From CBDUEF01 sp018063485 (GTDB taxonomy: Bacteria > Pseudomonadota > Alphaproteobacteria > Rhodobacterales > Rhodobacteraceae), in the NCBI GenBank assembly GCA_037045435.1, contig JBAOID010000031.1, forward strand, positions 1-64,000: 64,000 nt of DNA. Direction: 5' to 3'. The position numbers and the translations under genes were made by a program. The notes under the pieces are model-generated. The model was not told the DNA's origin and did not search any database. It was given only the letters and a program-made list of their open reading frames with translations. This document shows positions 32,423 through 43,317 of the stretch, one piece after another. Position 1 is the first letter of the stretch, and every line of letters begins with the position of its first letter.

Positions 32423-33055
32423 ATGGCATTTCACGACATCCGCTTTCCAGCAAACCTGTCGTTCGGCTCGCTCGGCGGGCCGGAACGCCAGACCGAGATC
32501 GTCACGCTGGCCAACGGCTATGAAGAGCGAAACACGCCATGGGAGCATTCGCGCCGCCGCTATGATGCGGGGCTGGGTCTGCGGTCTTTGGACGATGTGG
32601 CGGCGCTGCTCGATTTCTTCGAGGCAAGGCGCGGCCCTTTGCATGGCTTTCGCTGGAAGGATTGGTCCGATTACCGCTCGGCCAAGCCCTCACAAGCGAT
32701 CACCCCGCTGGATCAGCGCTTTGGCGTCGGTGATGGGGTGACGCTGACGTTTCAGCTCTCAAAGCTGTATCTGTCGGGCATGGCCGAATACATCCGCCCG
32801 ATTCTGAAGCCCATTGCGGGCACCGTGATCGTGGCGCTGGCCAATGATCCCAAGGTTGAAGGCGAGGAGTTCGAGGTCGATCCCACCACCGGCCTCGTCA
32901 CCTTTGCCGTCGCCCCCGATATCGGCACCATCCTGTCGGCGGGGTTCGAATTTGACGTGCCGGTGCGCTTTGACACCGACCGGATTCAAACCTCGGTGGC
33001 CTCGTTTCAAGCTGGCGAGGTACCGAATGTGCCGATCATCGAGGTAAGGGTGTAA
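32423..33055 (+). CDS. GTA distal tail protein (g12, DUF2460)
   Basis: This 210-residue intact protein starts MAFHDIRFPANLSFGSLGGP, the DUF2460/TIGR02217 signature. GGPERQTEIVTLANGYEERN, LDFFEARRGPLHGFRWKDWS and DYRSAKPSQAITPLDQRFG follow. It forms the distal tail ring that connects tube and hub. A GTG a few codons upstream is in frame but MAFHD is the conserved start. The next gene begins two bases after its stop. Confidence 0.92.
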   Translation: MAFHDIRFPANLSFGSLGGPERQTEIVTLANGYEERNTPWEHSRRRYDAGLGLRSLDDVAALLDFFEARRGPLHGFRWKDWSDYRSAKPSQAITPLDQRFGVGDGVTLTFQLSKLYLSGMAEYIRPILKPIAGTVIVALANDPKVEGEEFEVDPTTGLVTFAVAPDIGTILSAGFEFDVPVRFDTDRIQTSVASFQAGEVPNVPIIEVRV

Positions 33056-33056
33056 C

Positions 33057-33941
33057 ATGTCGCGCGCAGAACTTCTTGAGCATCTGGCCCAAGGCATCAC
33101 GACCGTATGCCGCGCCTGGCTGGTTACGCGCCGTGATGGCGTGACTTTCGGCTTTACTGATCACGATCGCGACTTGTCGTTTGCGGGGCAGGTATTTCGC
33201 GCCAGCACCGGCATGACGGCGCGGGCGTTGCAACAGACCACCGGCCTGTCGGTGGACAATACCGAAGCTATCGGCGCGCTGTCGGATGCTGCCGTGCGCG
33301 AAGAGGATATTGCCGCAGGCCGGTTCGACGGGGCCGAGGTACGCTCGTGGATGGTGAACTGGGCCGATCCCTCGCAGCGGATGGAACAGTTTCGCGGCAG
33401 TTTCGGCGAGGTGACGCGCGCGGCCGGGGCCTTTCGCGTCGAGTTGCGGGGCCTGTCCGATGTGCTGAACCAAACTCAGGGCCGCGCCTTTCAACGTGGC
33501 TGTTCGGCTGTGCTGGGGGATGCCACTTGTGGGATCAATCTGGCACAGCCGGGCTTTGACATCACGGCGCAGATTGCGGGGATTGATGCGCTGGGGCGGA
33601 TCATGCTGGCCACGGAAACCACGCAAGCCGCGGGCTGGTTTACGGCCGGTCGGTTGAAAATGCTGGACGGGCTGGCCGCCGGTCTGGTCGGGATGGTGAA
33701 AACCGATGATCTTGCGCCGGGTGGGCGCCTGGTTGGCCTGTGGCATGAGCTTGCGGTGCCGTCAGCAGTGGGAGATCAGGTCCAGGTAACGGTGGGGTGT
33801 GACAAGTCTGCAGAGTCATGTCGAAATAAATTCAACAATTTCATCAATTTTCGCGGATTTCCTCATATCCCTGGCGAAGATTGGCTGACCTCTTATCCAA
33901 CCGCGACCCAACCGTCAGATGGCATTGGGTGGATCAGATGA
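33057..33941 (+). CDS. GTA tail hub protein (g13, DUF2163)
   Basis: This 294-residue intact protein starts MSRAELLEHLAQGITTVCRA. It contains the DUF2163 and TIGR02218 (phage BR0599) blocks: VTRRDGVTFGFTDHDRDLSF, QRGCSAVLGDATCGINL with paired cysteines, and near the end VGCDKSAESCRNKF and NFINFRGFPHIPGEDWL. It occupies the hub of the tail tip. It overlaps the peptidase gene by four bases. Confidence 0.92.
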   Translation: MSRAELLEHLAQGITTVCRAWLVTRRDGVTFGFTDHDRDLSFAGQVFRASTGMTARALQQTTGLSVDNTEAIGALSDAAVREEDIAAGRFDGAEVRSWMVNWADPSQRMEQFRGSFGEVTRAAGAFRVELRGLSDVLNQTQGRAFQRGCSAVLGDATCGINLAQPGFDITAQIAGIDALGRIMLATETTQAAGWFTAGRLKMLDGLAAGLVGMVKTDDLAPGGRLVGLWHELAVPSAVGDQVQVTVGCDKSAESCRNKFNNFINFRGFPHIPGEDWLTSYPTATQPSDGIGWIR

Positions 33942-34396
33942 GCTTTGACTCCGAGATCGTTGAAAATGCGAGGCTCTGGCTGAATACGCCCTATCTGCAC
34001 CAAGCCAGCCGGCGCGGGGCGGGCTGCGATTGCCTGGGTCTGTTGCGCGGGGTCTGGCGTGAGTGTCTGGGTCATGAGCCGGAAGTCATCCCTGCCTATA
34101 CCGATGACTGGTCCGAAGCCTCTGGGCGCGAGGATCTGCTGTCTGCGGCGCAGCGCTGCCTGATCCCTGCCAATGATCAACCCATGCGCCCCGGCGATGT
34201 CTTGCTGTTTCGGATGCGCTTGGGTGCAGTGGCCAAGCATCTGGGGATATTGACTGAGACCGCCCCAAATCTGCGCTTTATCCATGCCTATAGCGGGCAT
34301 GGCGTGGTGGAAACGGCCATCTCCGAGCCGTGGCGGCGCAAGATAGCTGCGCGTTTTCGCTTTCCCGAACCGAAATTCCTTCACAAAGGAGCCTGA
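33938..34396 (+). CDS. GTA NlpC/P60 cell wall peptidase (g14)
   Basis: This 152-residue protein starts MSFDSEIVENARLWLNTPYL. The NlpC/P60 catalytic Cys is in GAGCDCLGLLRGVWRECLG, and a candidate His is in GAVAKHLGILTE. PMRPGDVLLFRMRLGAVAKH is the typical second block. It would cut peptidoglycan of the recipient so that DNA can enter. It ends LHKGA three bases before g15. Confidence 0.93.
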   Translation: MSFDSEIVENARLWLNTPYLHQASRRGAGCDCLGLLRGVWRECLGHEPEVIPAYTDDWSEASGREDLLSAAQRCLIPANDQPMRPGDVLLFRMRLGAVAKHLGILTETAPNLRFIHAYSGHGVVETAISEPWRRKIAARFRFPEPKFLHKGA

Positions 34397-34399
34397 TCC

Positions 34400-37300
34400 A
34401 TGGCCACCATACTTTTATCCGCGATCGGGGCGTCGATTGGTGCGGGCTTTGGCGGCACCCTGATCGGGCTTTCGGGGGCGGTGATCGGGCGCGCCGTCGG
34501 GGCCACGCTGGGCCGGGTGATAGATCAGCGCATCATGGGGGCAGGGTCCGAGGCCGTTGATATCGGCAGGCTTGACCGTTTGCGTCTGATGGGGGCCAGC
34601 GAGGGCGCCGCGGTGCCCCGCCTTTGGGGCCGCTTGCGGGTATCGGGGCAGGTGATCTGGTCAACGCGGTTTCAAGAGAATGTCACCCGCTCGGGCGGCT
34701 CCAAAGGCGCGCCGCGCCCAAAAGCCAATCAGTTTTCCTATTCGATCAGCCTTGCCGTGGCGCTCTGCGAAGGCGAGATCACCAGTGTTGGCCGCATCTG
34801 GGCCGACGGCAATGAGATCAACCCCGCTACCCTTGATCTGCGCCTGTACAAGGGCGATCAAACCCAACTCCCCGATCCCAAGATCGAGGCCGTCGAGGGC
34901 CCGGGATTCGCTCCGGCCTATCGCGGCATTGCCTATCTGGTGATCGAGGATCTGGATCTTGCCGCTTACGGCAACCGGGTGCCGCAGTTTTCCTTTGAGG
35001 TGATCCGCCGCGCCCAAAGCCCCGATTTCCCTGATCTGTCGCAAACCATCCCCGGAGTTTGCCTGATCCCCGGCACAGGCGAATATGCGCTGGCCACCAC
35101 GCCGGTGCATTACGCGCTGGGGCGGGGGGTCAAACGCTCGGTCAATGTCAATTCCGGCACCGATCATACCGATTTCACCGCATCCCTGGAGCAACTGTCC
35201 GAGGAACTGCCCAACGCCAATGCGGTTTCTCTGGTGGTGTCGTGGTTCGGCGACGATCTGCGTTGTGGTCAGTGCAGCGCGCGGCCCAAGGTTGAGCAAA
35301 AACTCAATGATGGCGAGGGGATGCCGTGGACGGTCTCGGGCCTGAACCGCGCCGCCGCCCAAGTGGTGCCGGTGCTTGAGGGCCGGTCGGTTTACGGCGG
35401 AACCCCTGCCGACAAAGCGGTGATAGAGGCGCTGACCGCCCTGCGTGCCAAGGGCAAGGCGGTAACCTTTTATCCCTTCATCCTGATGGAGCAACTGACT
35501 GGCAACGCCCGTCCTGATCCTTGGTCGGAGGGTGAGCAGCCGGTCTTGCCGTGGCGTGGGCGCATCACCTTGGCCAAGGCACCGGGGCAGGCGGGCAGCA
35601 CCGACCGCACCGCCGCCGCAAGCGCAGAAGTGGCCGCGTTTTTCGGCTCTGCCCAACCAACCCATTTCGCGATCACAAACGGGACCGTCAGCTATACCGG
35701 GCCAGCCGATTGGGGCTATCGCCGCTTTATCCTGCATTATGCCAGACTGTGCGTGCTGGCGGGCGGGGTCGATACCTTCTGCATCGGCTCGGAACTGCGC
35801 GGGTTGACCCAGATCAGGGGCGCTGCTGACAGTTTTCCCGCCGTGACTGCCCTGCGCCAATTGGCGGCGGATGTGCGAACCATTCTCGGCCCGCAAACCA
35901 AAATCACCTATGCCGCCGACTGGTCGGAATATTTTGGTTATCACACCGGTGACAATGTGTATTTCCATCTTGATCCGCTTTGGGCCGATCCCGCCATCGA
36001 CCTGATCGGCATCGACAATTACATGCCGCTCTCGGATTGGCGCGACGGCGAAGCCCATGCCGATGCTCATTGGGGCCATATCCACAACGCCGCCTATCTG
36101 CGCGCCAATATCGCGGGCGGCGAGGGGTTCGATTGGTATTATGACGGCCCAGAGGGCGAGGCCGCACAGCGCCGCCTGCCGATCGAGGATGGCACCTACG
36201 GCGAGCCTTGGGTCTACCGCTACAAGGATCTCAAAGGCTGGTGGCAAAATCAGCATTATGATCGCATCGACGGGCTGCGCCAACCCACTGCGACGCCGTG
36301 GCAGCCAATGGCCAAGCCGATCCGCTTTATCGAATACGGCTGCGCCGCGATTGACAAGGCCAGCAATCAGCCCAACCGCTTCCTTGATCTGAAATCCTCG
36401 GAATCGGGCCTGCCGCGCGCATCGAACGGCCAGCGCGATGATCTGATCCAATTGGTTTACCATCAGGCAATGGCCGAACATTGGGCCGATCCGCTGAACA
36501 ACCCGACCTCGCCGCATTACCCCGGACCGATGCTCGATTTCGCCAACAGTCTTGCCTGGGCCTGGGACACACGCCCGTTTCCGGCCTTTCCCGCCAATGA
36601 GCTGATCTGGAGCGACGGGGCGAATTATGACGCGGGCCATTGGCTGAACGGGCGCTCGTCCAATCAGCAACTGGCAGCGGTGATCGGTGAAATCACCGGG
36701 GCCGCAGGGCTACAGGCGACCGGGTTTGCATCGCCCTTGGGCGTGCTGCGCGGCTATGCCACCGGCGACAACGGCACCGCCCGCGCCGCCTTGCAACCCT
36801 TGCTTTTGGCCCATGCGGTAGAGGCGGTCGAACGCGAGGGTGTGCTGTGCTTCAAACCCCGCACCGGGCGTGGTGCAGTCCTGCTTGATCCCGCCACATT
36901 CGCCCGCTCCCCCGATATCGAGGGAGCGCTGGAACTGGGCCGGCTTGCGGAACTGGAAACCCCCGCCCGCGTGCGCCTGGGTTATATCGAGGCCGAAGCC
37001 GGTTTTGCCACCCGCATGACCGAAGCCAGCCTTCCCCGACCCAACCTCGGACGCGCTCTCGCAAAGCGAACTCCCGCTGGTGCTGACCGAATCCGAGGCC
37101 AAGGGCGCCGCCGAGCGTTGGCTGGCTGAGGCCCGCGTTGCCCGCGACACCGCGCGCTTTGCCCTGCCGCCCTCGCGTCTTGATCTGGGGGCAGGGGACG
37201 TGGTGCAACTGAACGCCGCCCGCTACCGGATTGATCGGATCGAACAGGGCGCGATGCAACTCATCGAAGCCGTCCGCGTCGACCCCGCCCCCTATGAGCC

Positions 37301-38282
37301 GCGCCTGCAACCCCATGGCAAACGCAACTGGACACCCTTTGTCGCGCCCACCCCGGTGGATGCGCTTTTTCTTGACCTGCCGCTGATGACGGGCACCGAA
37401 ACGCCCCAAGCGCCACATGTCGCGGCGCTTGCCTCGCCTTGGCCGGGCAGCGTTGCGGTCTGGTCCTCGGTCGCCGATGATGGCTATGCGCTGAACAGCA
37501 GCCTTGATGCTCCGGCGATGATCGGCACCACCGAGTCTAGACTTGCTGGCAGCCCCGCCCGGCCTTTGGGATCGCGGCCCGGCGCTGCGGGTGCGGTTCG
37601 AGACCGGGGCGCTGGCCTCAATGGCTGAAATCGCCGTGCTGTCGGGGGCCAATGCGGCGGCCATCGGTGATGGTGGCAGTGATCAGTGGGAGTTGTTCCA
37701 ATTCGCCAGTGCCACGTTGGTCGCCCCCAAAACCTATGAACTCTCGCTGCGCCTGCGCGGCCAATCGGGCAGCGATGGCCTGATGCCCGCTGTCTGGCCC
37801 GTGGGCAGCACCGTGGTGATCCTGAATGCGGCACTGCGCCAGATTGATCTGCCGATCTCGGCACGCGGTCTTGCCCGGCATTACCGCATCGGGGCGGCAT
37901 CGCGCGGCTATGACGGGGCCGAGGTGATCCATCAGGTTGCAGCCTTCGACGGCAACGGGTTGCGGCCCTATCCCGTCGCCCATTTGCGCAGCCACACCAC
38001 TGGCGGCGATACCACTGCGCCACATGGATCAGGCGCACGCGCATTGACGGTGACAACTGGCAATCGCTGGAGGTGCCTTTGGGCGAGGCACTCGGAATCC
38101 TATCTGCATCCGCATCCTGCAAGCGTGGCCTGACCCTGCGCGAAACCACCGTGACCAGCCCGCAATTCACCTACACCGCCAGCCAACGCACGGCTGACGG
38201 CGTGACCGGCCCCTGTGAGATTGCCGTTGCACAAGTCTCACAAACCTACGGTCCGGGACCGTTCCGCAAGGTCACGGCCTAA
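34400..38282 (+). CDS. GTA megatron / TIM-barrel-like host-specificity protein (g15, three break zones)
   Basis: This largest gene of the cluster encodes the tail-tip protein that closes the tube and contacts the host. It starts MATILLSAIGASIGAGFGGT with a Gly-rich hydrophobic N-terminus. The GTA TIM-barrel-like domain is clear: YRRFILHYARLCVLAGGVDT, FCIGSELRGLTQIRG, YAADWSEYFGYHTGDNVYFH and LDPLWADPAIDLIGIDNYMP. The C-terminal half continues in other frames after breaks near 37,034 (CTT-C-CCC), 37,539 (TCT-A-GAC) and 38,035-38,045 (a double site). It ends GPGPFRKVTA at 38282. About 1,290 residues are expected, the usual size. Confidence 0.93.
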
Positions 38283-38285
38283 CCC

Positions 38286-38580
38286 ATGCGCAAATGCCTG
38301 CTGGGCGATATCATCACCGCCGCCGCCGTTCTGGGGCCAAACAGCCCCCTTATCGGCGGCGGAGATGATCCATCAAGCCCATGCCGCCCATAAATACGCC
38401 AAACGCCACGGCCGCCCGCACCCGCTTTGGGGCAACGGCAGCCTGATGGCCCGCGCGCTGGCAATTGATCCCATCCCCGGCCCGGTCGATCTTGCCGCGC
38501 TGGCCGCTCTCACCAACGCCCTGTTGCAGTTTCGGCAGCGGGGCTGGTCTGCCCCCTCAAGCCGCGCTATAATGAGTTGA
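38286..38580 (+). CDS. Conserved Rhodobacterales hypothetical protein downstream of GTA (frame-broken)
   Basis: The ATG at 38286 gives MRKCLLGDIITAAAVL. One break near 38,330-38,355 leads into AAEMIHQAHAAHKYAKRHG and RPHPLWGNGSLMARALAIDP, ending SSRAIMS at 38580. Short proteins with an HPLWGNGSL block are encoded between g15 and cysE in many Rhodobacteraceae; the function is unknown to me. It has no signal peptide or membrane segment. It is probably the last gene of the GTA transcript. Confidence 0.72.
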
Positions 38581-38603
38581 TCCAAAACTCAGACAGGCCC
38601 ATC

Positions 38604-39413
38604 ATGCGCGACATCAAACCCAAAGTCACCGCCGTCGATCCGGTCTGGAATCGCGTCCGCGATGAGGCCTATGACGCCGTGCAGGCCGAGCCGCTCCTGG
38701 GCGGGCTGATCCATTCCAGCCTGTTGCACCATGCAACCTTGGAACGCGCGCTGGCCTACCGTTTTTCGATGAAACTCGCCTCGCGTGAGATGTCCGAGCA
38801 AATCCTGCGCGAAATCGCCGATGAGGCCTATACCTCCGACCCCGATCTCGGCCAGATCGCCCGCGCCGACCTGACAGCGGTGTTTGATCGTGACCCTGCT
38901 TGCCTGCGCTATCTGCAACCGATCCTGTTCTTCAAGGGCTATCAAGCGGTTCAGGCCTATCGAGTCGGCCATTGGCTTTGGCAGCAAGGACGGCGTGACT
39001 TGGCCTATTTCGTGCAGATGCGGGTGTCCGAAGCCTTTGGCGTCGATATCCACCCCGCCGCCCGCATCGGTCGTGGCATCATGATCGACCACGCCCATTC
39101 CATCGTGATCGGTGAAACGGCTGTGGTGGGCGATAATGTGTCGATGCTGCACTCCGTCACCCTTGGCGGCACCGGCAAAGAGGATGGCGACCGGCATCCG
39201 AAAATCGGCAATGGCGTGCTGATCGGGGCAGGGGCCAAGGTGCTGGGCAATATCACCATCGGCCATTGCTCGCGCATTGCGGCCGGTTCGGTGGTGCTGC
39301 AAGACGTGCCGCCCTGCAAGACCGTCGCCGGCGTTCCCGCCCGCGTGGTGGGCGAGGCAGGTTGCGATCAACCCTCGGTCTCGATGGATCAGGTGATTTC
39401 CAATGCCGTCTGA
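38604..39413 (+). CDS. cysE: Serine O-acetyltransferase CysE
   Basis: CysE makes O-acetylserine, the substrate for cysteine synthesis. The ATG at 38604 starts MRDIKPKVTAVDPVWNRVRD; an in-frame upstream start at 38577 is less likely. The helical N-domain reads SSLLHHATLERALAYRFSMK. The left-handed beta-helix of hexapeptide repeats follows: DIHPAARIGRGIMIDHAHSI (catalytic Asp/His region), IGETAVVGDNVSMLHSVTLG and GAGAKVLGNITIGHCSRIAA. The protein is 269 residues and intact. A bidirectional terminator follows. Confidence 0.96.
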   Translation: MRDIKPKVTAVDPVWNRVRDEAYDAVQAEPLLGGLIHSSLLHHATLERALAYRFSMKLASREMSEQILREIADEAYTSDPDLGQIARADLTAVFDRDPACLRYLQPILFFKGYQAVQAYRVGHWLWQQGRRDLAYFVQMRVSEAFGVDIHPAARIGRGIMIDHAHSIVIGETAVVGDNVSMLHSVTLGGTGKEDGDRHPKIGNGVLIGAGAKVLGNITIGHCSRIAAGSVVLQDVPPCKTVAGVPARVVGEAGCDQPSVSMDQVISNAV

Positions 39414-39414
39414 A

Positions 39415-39447
39415 CAAAAAAGTCCCGGCTCGCACCGGGGCTTTTTT
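39415..39447. terminator. Bidirectional terminator between cysE and pdhC
   Basis: AAAAAAGTCCCGG pairs with CCGGGGCTTTTTT around a short loop. The stem has A-runs on one side and T-runs on the other, so it can stop both the rightward cysE transcript and the leftward pdh operon. Confidence 0.88.
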
Positions 39448-39464
39448 CTATTGGAGTGAACCGC

Positions 39465-40771
39465 TTAGGCCAGCATTGCCAACGGGTTCTCAAGATTGTC
39501 CTTGATCGCCTGCAACAATTGCGCGCCCAAGGCCCCGTCGATCACCCGGTGATCCACCGACAGAGTCACCGACATCACCGTGCCAATCGACCACCGCGCC
39601 ATCCTTGACAATCGGCTTCTTCACGCCCGCGCCAACCGCCAGGATAGCCGCGTGCGGCGGGTTGATGATGGCATCGAAATTGTCCACCCCGAACATCCCG
39701 AGGTTGGAAATCGCAAAGCTGCCGCCGATATATTCATGCGGCGCGAGTTTTCGATCCCTTGCGCGTTTGGCCAGATCCTTCATCTCGGCCGACAGCGCCG
39801 ACAGCGATTTCGCCTCGGCATCTTTCAGGACCGGCGTGAACAGCCCGCCTTCGATCGCCACGGCCACCGCCACATCCGATTTCTCGAACTGCAACACCCG
39901 ATCCCCTGCCCAAACCGCATTGGCGGCGGGCACCTGCTGCAAAGCCAAAGCACAGGCCTTGATGATGAAATCATTGACCGACAGCTTGACGCCGCGTGCC
40001 TCAAGTTTCGCGTTCAACTGGCCGCGGAACTCCATCAGCGCATCCAGCTCGATATCGCGACGCAGATAGAAATGCGGCACCGATCTGTTTGGCCTCGGTC
40101 AGACGCGCCGCAATGGTGCTTGCGCATCCCGTCGAGCGAAACCTCCTTGAACGGACGCCCGGCATAGGTTTTCAGCACCATATCGCGTCGAAGGCCCGCT
40201 TGCCATCGCCGCAGCCGCCAGGCTTTGCCACTGCCGCCTCTGGAACTGTCGCCAGCAGCGGCTGCCGCACCGGCTTTGCATCCTCAACATCGGCGCGCAC
40301 GATGCGGCCATGCGGGCCAGAGCCTTGCACCTTGCTCAGATCAAGCCCCTTTTCCGCAGCGATCCGCCGCGCCAAAGGCGAGGCGAACACCCGCGCCACC
40401 AGCCGCTTTCGGGGCCGCTGGGGCCGCAGCAGCGGCGGGAGCTGCCGCCACCGCAGCCACTGCTGCGGCAGCCGGAGCCGCTGCAACCGGAGCCGCCGCT
40501 TTCGGGGCCGCATCGCAGCGCTTTCGCCATCTTCCAACCAGCACCGCAATGGGCGTGTTCACCTTGACGCCCGCTGGTGCCCTCGGCCACCAGAATCTGG
40601 CCGATCTTGCCCTCATCGACCGCCTCGAATTCCATCGTGGCCTTGTCGGTTTCGATCTCGGCGATGATCTGGCCGGATTTGACCACATCACCTTCCTTGA
40701 CCAGCCATTTCGCCAGCGTGCCTTCCTCCATCGTCGGAGAAAGCGCGGGCATCAGAATTTCAATAGCCATC
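39465..40771 (-). CDS. pdhC: Pyruvate dehydrogenase E2, dihydrolipoamide acetyltransferase (frame-broken)
   Basis: E2 carries acetyl groups from E1 to CoA in the pyruvate dehydrogenase complex. The start at 40771 (MAIEILMPALSPTMEEGTLA) begins a lipoyl domain with lipoylated Lys in IETDKATMEFEAVDEGKI. An Ala/Pro linker and a peripheral subunit-binding domain follow (RIAAEKGLDLSKVQGSGPHG). The catalytic domain contains DFIIKACALALQQVPAANAV and GGSFAISNLGMFGVDNFDAI. After removing one base at 39,588 (GTC-G-ATT) it continues to SVDHRVIDGA, with the catalytic His and Asp, and ends ENPLAMLA at 39465. Breaks cluster in 40,090-40,570, unlike the clean neighbour pdhA. Confidence 0.94.
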
Positions 40772-40781
40772 TCGCCTCTCC

Positions 40782-42141
40782 TCAGCGGTAGCAAACGGAT
40801 TTGACAGCGGCGACCACTTCGGCGGTCGTCACCAGCGCATGTTTCTCAAGATTTGCCGCATAGGGCATCGGCACATCCTTGCCCGTGCAGTTGATCACCG
40901 GCGCATCGAGGTAATCGAAGGCCCGCTCCATGATCGTGGCCGAGATATGGTTGCCGATGGACCCGACGGGGAAGCCTTCCTCAACCGTCACGCAACGGTT
41001 GGTCTTCTGCACCGAGGCCAGCACCGTATCATAATCAATCGGGCGCAGGGTGCGCAGATCAATCACCTCGGCGGCAATGCCGTCTTTGGCAAGCAAATCA
41101 GCGGCTTCCAACGCATACTTCATGCCGATGCCAAAGGATACGATGGTTACATCCTTGCCCTCACGCCAGATCCGCGCCTTCCCGAACGGAATGGTGAAAT
41201 CGGGCAGATCGGGAACCTCGAAGGATTGTCCGTAAAGGATTTCGTTCTCAAGGAACACCACCGGATTGCGGTCACGGATCGCCTGCTTCAGCAGACCCTT
41301 GGCATCCGATGCCGAATAGGGCATCACCACTTTCAGGCCGGGAATGGCGGCATACCATGCCGCATAATCCTGAGAGTGCTGCGCGCCCACACGGGCCGCA
41401 GCCCCATTGGTGCCCCGGAACACGATAGGGCATCCCAACTGCCCGCCAGACATGTAATTGGTCTTGGCTGCCGAGTTGATAATGTGATCAATCGCTTGCA
41501 TGGCGAAGTTGAAGGTCATGAACTCGACAATCGGGTTCAAACCACCCCAGGCCGCTCCAATCGCGATGCCGGTAAAACCAGCTTCGGTGATTGGCGTGTC
41601 TACAATCCGCTTGGGGCCAAACTCATCCAGCAGCCCTTGCGAGATCTTATACGCACCTTGATACTCGCCCACCTCTTCGCCCAATCAGCATGACGTTGGG
41701 ATTGGCACGCATTTCTTCGGCCATCGCCTCACGCAGCGCCTCGCGTACCGTCATGGTTTTCATCTTGGTGCCTTCGGGCCAATCGGCCGAGGCTTTGGAA
41801 ACAACCGCCACCGGAGCAGTCACTGGTGTCGCAGCGACCACAGCTTCGGCCTTGGCAACCGGAGCCGCCACCACAGCAGAGGTCACATCGGCAAATTCGC
41901 CCTCTTCGACCAGCACGGCAATCGCGGTGTTCACCTTCACCCCTGCCGTGCCCTCAGCCACCAGAATCCGGCCAATCTTGCCCTCATCCACCGCCTCGAA
42001 TTCCATCGTTGCCTTGTCAGTCTCGATCTCGGCGATGATCTGGCCGGATTTGACCACATCACCTTCTTTGACCAACCATTTCGCCAGAGTGCCCTCTTCC
42101 ATCGTGGGCGAAAGCGCCGGCATCAAAATCTCAATAGCCAT
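40782..42141 (-). CDS. pdhB: Pyruvate dehydrogenase E1 beta subunit with N-terminal lipoyl domain (one frame break)
   Basis: This is the beta subunit of the E1 decarboxylase. The start at 42141 encodes a lipoyl domain nearly identical to that of pdhC (IETDKATMEFEAVDEGKIGR), an alphaproteobacterial feature. An Ala/Val linker and the transketolase-like domain follow: TVREALREAMAEEMRANPNV, FTGIAIGAAWGGLNPIVEFM, RVGAQHSQDYAAWYAAIPGL and VIDLRTLRPIDYDTVLASVQ. It ends AVKSVCYR at 40782. The only break is at 41,679 (GGG-C-GAA), inside LIGEEVGEYQGAY. It follows pdhA by 12 bases. Confidence 0.96.
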
Positions 42142-42153
42142 TTCGTTCCCCCC

Positions 42154-43152
42154 TCAGGCGTAAATATCGGTCCAAAGCTCGGTCAGGTCCGGCTCTGGGC
42201 TGTTTTTGGCAAATTCGGCGCTCTCATTCACGATCGCCTTGATATCCTTGTCGATCGCCTTCAGTTCCTCATCCGAGGCCAGACCGCCGTTGATCAGCAG
42301 ATCGCGCACATGCTCAATCGCGTCCTTTTCGGCTTTCACCTTTTCCACCTCGTCGCGGGTGCGGTATTTCGCCGGGTCCGACATCGAGTGACCGCGATAG
42401 CGATAGGTCATCATTTCCAGAATATACGGGCCTTTACCCGCCCGGCAATGCGCCACGGCCTTCTCGCCCGCCGCTTTCACCGCCAGCACATCCATGCCAT
42501 CGACCTGCTCGCCGGGGATACCATAAGCCAGACCGCGCCCGAACAGGGTTTCCGACTTGGTTGACCGCGCCTGCGAGGTTCCCATGGCGTAGTGGTTGTT
42601 TTCAATAACGAAAATCACTGGCAGCGCCCAAAGCTCCGCCATGTTATAGGTTTCATAGACTTGGCCCTGATTGGCCGCGCCATCGCCGAAATAGGTAAAG
42701 GTCACATTGTCATTGCCGTGGTATTTGTCGGCGAAAGCCAGACCCGCGCCCAGCGGCACCTGCGCGCCAACGATACCGTGGCCGCCATAGAAATGCTTCT
42801 CGCGGCTGAACATATGCATCGAGCCGCCCTTGCCCTTGGAGTAGCCATCGCGCCGCCCGGTCAATTCGGCCATCACGCCATTGGGGTTCATCCCGCAGGC
42901 CAGCATGTGGCCGTGATCGCGATAAGAGGTGATGCGCTTGTCGCCATCCTTTGCGCTGGCCTCAAGCCCGACCACAACCGCCTCTTGTCCGATGTAAAGA
43001 TGGCAAAAGCCGCCAATCAGACCCATGCCGTAAAGCTGGCCGGCCTTTTCCTCGAATCGGCGGATCAGCAGCATTTCGCGATAATATTTAAGCAGTTCAT
43101 CCTTGGACAGGTTTGATTTCCCTGTCTTTTCTTGGGCTTTCTTTGTGGCCAC
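42154..43152 (-). CDS. pdhA: Pyruvate dehydrogenase E1 alpha subunit
   Basis: This thiamine-diphosphate subunit decarboxylates pyruvate. I choose the GTG at 43152 (VATKKAQEKTGKSNLSKDEL) because GGGAGGAAG lies a few bases upstream; an in-frame ATG at 43188 would add 12 residues. Family blocks are MLLIRRFEEKAGQLYGMGLI, the TPP motif GDGAANQGQVYETYNMAELW with Asn in VIENNHYAMGTS, and the phosphorylation-loop-like YRYRGHSMSDPAKYRTRDE. The gene is intact. It is first in a pdhA-pdhB-pdhC operon, and an AT-rich gap with TTAAACTATCTATACAT (43,192-43,208) upstream may hold the promoter. Confidence 0.96.
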   Translation of the reverse strand: MATKKAQEKTGKSNLSKDELLKYYREMLLIRRFEEKAGQLYGMGLIGGFCHLYIGQEAVVVGLEASAKDGDKRITSYRDHGHMLACGMNPNGVMAELTGRRDGYSKGKGGSMHMFSREKHFYGGHGIVGAQVPLGAGLAFADKYHGNDNVTFTYFGDGAANQGQVYETYNMAELWALPVIFVIENNHYAMGTSQARSTKSETLFGRGLAYGIPGEQVDGMDVLAVKAAGEKAVAHCRAGKGPYILEMMTYRYRGHSMSDPAKYRTRDEVEKVKAEKDAIEHVRDLLINGGLASDEELKAIDKDIKAIVNESAEFAKNSPEPDLTELWTDIYA

Positions 43153-43317
43153 GGCGGCTTCCTCCCGGTGGTTGGCGCGATAGTTCAACGTTAAACTATC
43201 TATACATCATCGGTTAAAAAAGACAAAAAAGAAAATGCGGCCAAAAACCATCAGCATGGCAGGCATGCGTTCAGCGCAAATATAGCAGATTCTCAAGAAA
43301 GGGGGTCTTGGCGCGAG

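Noticed and set aside
34661..36670. Long open frame of about 669 codons on the minus strand
   Set aside because: It is antisense to the GTA g15 gene and has no protein-family character.
25840..38580. Integrated prophage
   Set aside because: There is no integrase, repressor, replication or lysis gene; the gene order is that of a gene transfer agent, flanked by cysE as usual.
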